NCBI GenBank assembly: GCA_031259795.1
Contig: JAIRLA010000221.1
Coordinates: forward strand, 1 to 7,859
Source: Azoarcus sp.
Lineage (GTDB): Bacteria; Pseudomonadota; Gammaproteobacteria; Burkholderiales; Rhodocyclaceae
DNA length: 7,859 nucleotides
Direction of reading: 5' to 3'
The translations under genes and the position numbers were made by a program. Shown piece after piece: positions 6,954 to 7,859 of this stretch. The notes beneath the pieces were generated by a model. That model saw nothing but the letters and a program-made list of their open reading frames with translations. It was not told the origin of the DNA and searched no databases. How positions within the stretch are numbered: the stretch's first letter is position 1; the number at the start of each line of letters is the position of its first letter.

Positions 6954-7021
6954 CACTGGATTGCCGTACAATGGCCCGCCACTTGATGAATCGTTCGGGC
7001 GGACGCACGACGCAATACTGC

Positions 7022-7025
7022 AAGG
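7022..7025 (+). promoter_or_regulatory. Ribosome binding site of the HD-domain gene
   Basis: AAGG lies 7 bases before the ATG at 7033 and supports that start. The 79 bp between the hydrolase stop and this ATG shows no convincing promoter or terminator, so co-transcription of the two genes is possible. Confidence 0.5.
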
Positions 7026-7032
7026 TTGAGAA

Positions 7033-7461
7033 ATGTCTACTCTTGAACGCGCAATCGAAATCGCGGCCGCCGCGCATGCGGGGCAAGTAGACAAGGCGGG
7101 ACAGCCATACATCCTGCATCCGCTCAGAGTCATGTTCCGCGCGACCACTGAACATGAACGCATGGCGGCGGTCCTGCACGACGTCGTGGAAGACACGCCT
7201 GTCACCCTTGAGCAGTTACGCGCGGAAGGCTTTCCGCCCGAGGTGCTGGCCGCCATCGACGCCCTTACAAAGCGTCCAGGCGAGTCCAGGCTACAGGCGG
7301 CATCAAGAGCGGCCGCCAACCCGCTCGCCCATACCGTGAAACTCGCCGATAATGCCGAAAACATGGACTTGAGCCGTATGAGCAACCCAGGCGAAAAGGA
7401 TTTCGCCAGGCTGAAAGAGTACGAAGAAGTCCGCGCCCTCCTTCTGGGTAACGCAATCTGA
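7033..7461 (+). CDS. Small HD-domain protein, candidate small alarmone hydrolase (SpoT/MESH1-like)
   Basis: The 142-residue cytoplasmic protein is a stand-alone HD domain of the RelA/SpoT hydrolase type. Motifs in order: AHAGQVDKAGQPYILHP (14-30, His15 and His29), as in the SpoT start; LHDVVEDTPVT (48-58), containing HDxxED with His49-Asp50 and Glu53-Asp54; and VKLADNAENM (102-111) with Asp106 and Asn110. These correspond to the Mn2+-binding and catalytic residues of (p)ppGpp 3'-pyrophosphohydrolases. No synthetase, TGS or ACT domain is present, and the chain is shorter than MESH1 (~180 residues). By family knowledge it may hydrolyse (p)ppGpp or a related nucleotide such as NADPH; other HD phosphohydrolase activity cannot be excluded. 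The start has AAGG 7 bases upstream. No synthetase partner is in the window. Confidence 0.82.
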   Translation: MSTLERAIEIAAAAHAGQVDKAGQPYILHPLRVMFRATTEHERMAAVLHDVVEDTPVTLEQLRAEGFPPEVLAAIDALTKRPGESRLQAASRAAANPLAHTVKLADNAENMDLSRMSNPGEKDFARLKEYEEVRALLLGNAI

Positions 7462-7564
7462 CAATGCGCTCAGGCCTCGATGCTGTGCCCCAAGGTCGCC
7501 CCCGCTGGAACAATTATTCGAGCAACTTCACGTCGCACGCAACCCAGGCGGCGGTTCAAGTCAG

Positions 7565-7579
7565 CGGCGCTGCGCGCCG
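7565..7579 (+). repeat. Short GC hairpin downstream of the HD gene
   Basis: CGGCGC (7565-7570) pairs with GCGCCG (7574-7579) around a TGC loop. It is compact but lacks a following T tract and lies ~100 bp after the HD stop, so it is a weak terminator candidate at best; it may belong to the adjacent repeat. Confidence 0.4.
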
Positions 7580-7590
7580 GATGGAAGGCT

Positions 7591-7626
7591 CTGGATTGCC
7601 GCGTCGCTTCGCTCCTCGCAATGACG
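7591..7626. repeat. REP-like dispersed palindromic repeat
   Basis: The segment starts CTGGATTGCCGCGTCGC and ends CTCCTCGCAATGACG. ATTGC (7595-7599) and GCAAT (7618-7622) close an imperfect hairpin. The sequence matches, from memory, a repeat scattered through intergenic DNA of many bacterial genomes, whose translations produce the well-known spurious peptides with ARSEATRQS or RRFAPRNDE. Copy number in this genome cannot be seen here. Confidence 0.65.
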
Positions 7627-7675
7627 AGGTGGGGGAGGCTTTTGCAATAACGAGTTCTCCCGATGGATTCCCCTC

Positions 7676-7692
7676 GCCCCCCGCAGGGGGGC
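7676..7692. repeat. Perfect 7-bp GC hairpin
   Basis: GCCCCCC (7676-7682) and GGGGGGC (7686-7692) form a perfect stem with a GCA loop. The following CATAGGTATCTACACAAC is not T-rich, so this is probably part of a compound intergenic repeat, together with the REP-like unit, rather than a terminator. Confidence 0.5.
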
Positions 7693-7859
7693 ATAGGTAT
7701 CTACACAACCCGAAATAGCTAGCGACGGTCAATGTTTATTGCATAAGTTCATTGTCAGCAGGGATGAAAGCGCTGCCTGATGGGGTACAAGCGTTTCCCC
7801 ATACTCAGATAATGTGGCGTTTTTATCCGATTTTCTTGGGAGATACAATTAATTGGCAC

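Larger units (their letters stand above)
7462..7859. other. Gene-free 3' region with repeats and an AT-richer end
   Basis: No frame in these ~400 bases looks like a gene; those that cross 7584-7630 translate the palindromic repeat into the familiar spurious PRRFAPRND or ARSEATRQS peptides. The stretch holds three hairpins listed separately. From about 7705 base composition shifts to AT-richer DNA, as in a promoter region of a gene beyond the edge; GATAAT at 7808-7813 is a -10-like hexamer without a good -35 partner. A short TGGGG/CCCCA pairing lies at about 7781-7802. Confidence 0.5.

Noticed and set aside
6975..7003. Possible CCGCC/GGCGG stem between the hydrolase and HD genes as a terminator
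   Set aside because: The stem is only five pairs with a long loop and no T tract follows.
7464..7718. 84-codon plus-strand and 74-codon minus-strand frames after the HD gene
   Set aside because: They contain the typical spurious translations of the dispersed palindromic repeat (RRFAPRND and ARSEATRQS).

Overview
The window reads as GC-rich chromosomal DNA from a Gram-negative proteobacterium. The start of the Lgt protein ([16 protein letters not shown]), the composite c-di-GMP sensor, the outer-membrane porin ending in Phe and the dispersed palindromic intergenic repeats together suggest a betaproteobacterium, perhaps near Rhodocyclales. That placement is inference and was not tested by any search.

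Layout, left to right. Bases 1-209 are a short upstream region that may hold the first codons of a divergent minus-strand gene. Bases 210-1064 encode Lgt, the prolipoprotein diacylglyceryl transferase. A very GC-rich gap of 215 bp with a strong hairpin follows. Bases 1280-5555 hold a tight three-gene plus-strand operon: a membrane-bound Cache-like/HAMP/PAS/GGDEF/EAL protein, a beta-barrel porin-like protein 3 bp downstream, and a small periplasmic PstS-like (PBP-like) protein overlapping the porin gene. The GGDEF site is degenerate (GGDQF, with Asn at a metal-binding Asp position), while the EAL catalytic residues are all present, so the enzyme probably degrades c-di-GMP. The likely joint role is to sense a periplasmic solute that enters through the porin and to pass that signal to the c-di-GMP pool; the ligand is unknown.

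The right third looks more accessory. A 151-bp MITE-like element with perfect 13-bp terminal inverted repeats and a TCA target duplication lies just behind the operon. It is followed by a secreted alpha/beta hydrolase (5913-6953) and a small stand-alone HD-domain protein (7033-7461) that carries the SpoT/MESH1 hydrolase motifs, a candidate small alarmone hydrolase. The final ~400 bp has no convincing gene. It holds a REP-like palindromic repeat, a GC-rich hairpin and a more AT-rich end that may be the promoter region of a gene beyond the window.

No rRNA, tRNA, CRISPR array or complete insertion sequence was seen. The two very long minus-strand reading frames opposite the sensor and the porin are codon-bias shadows.
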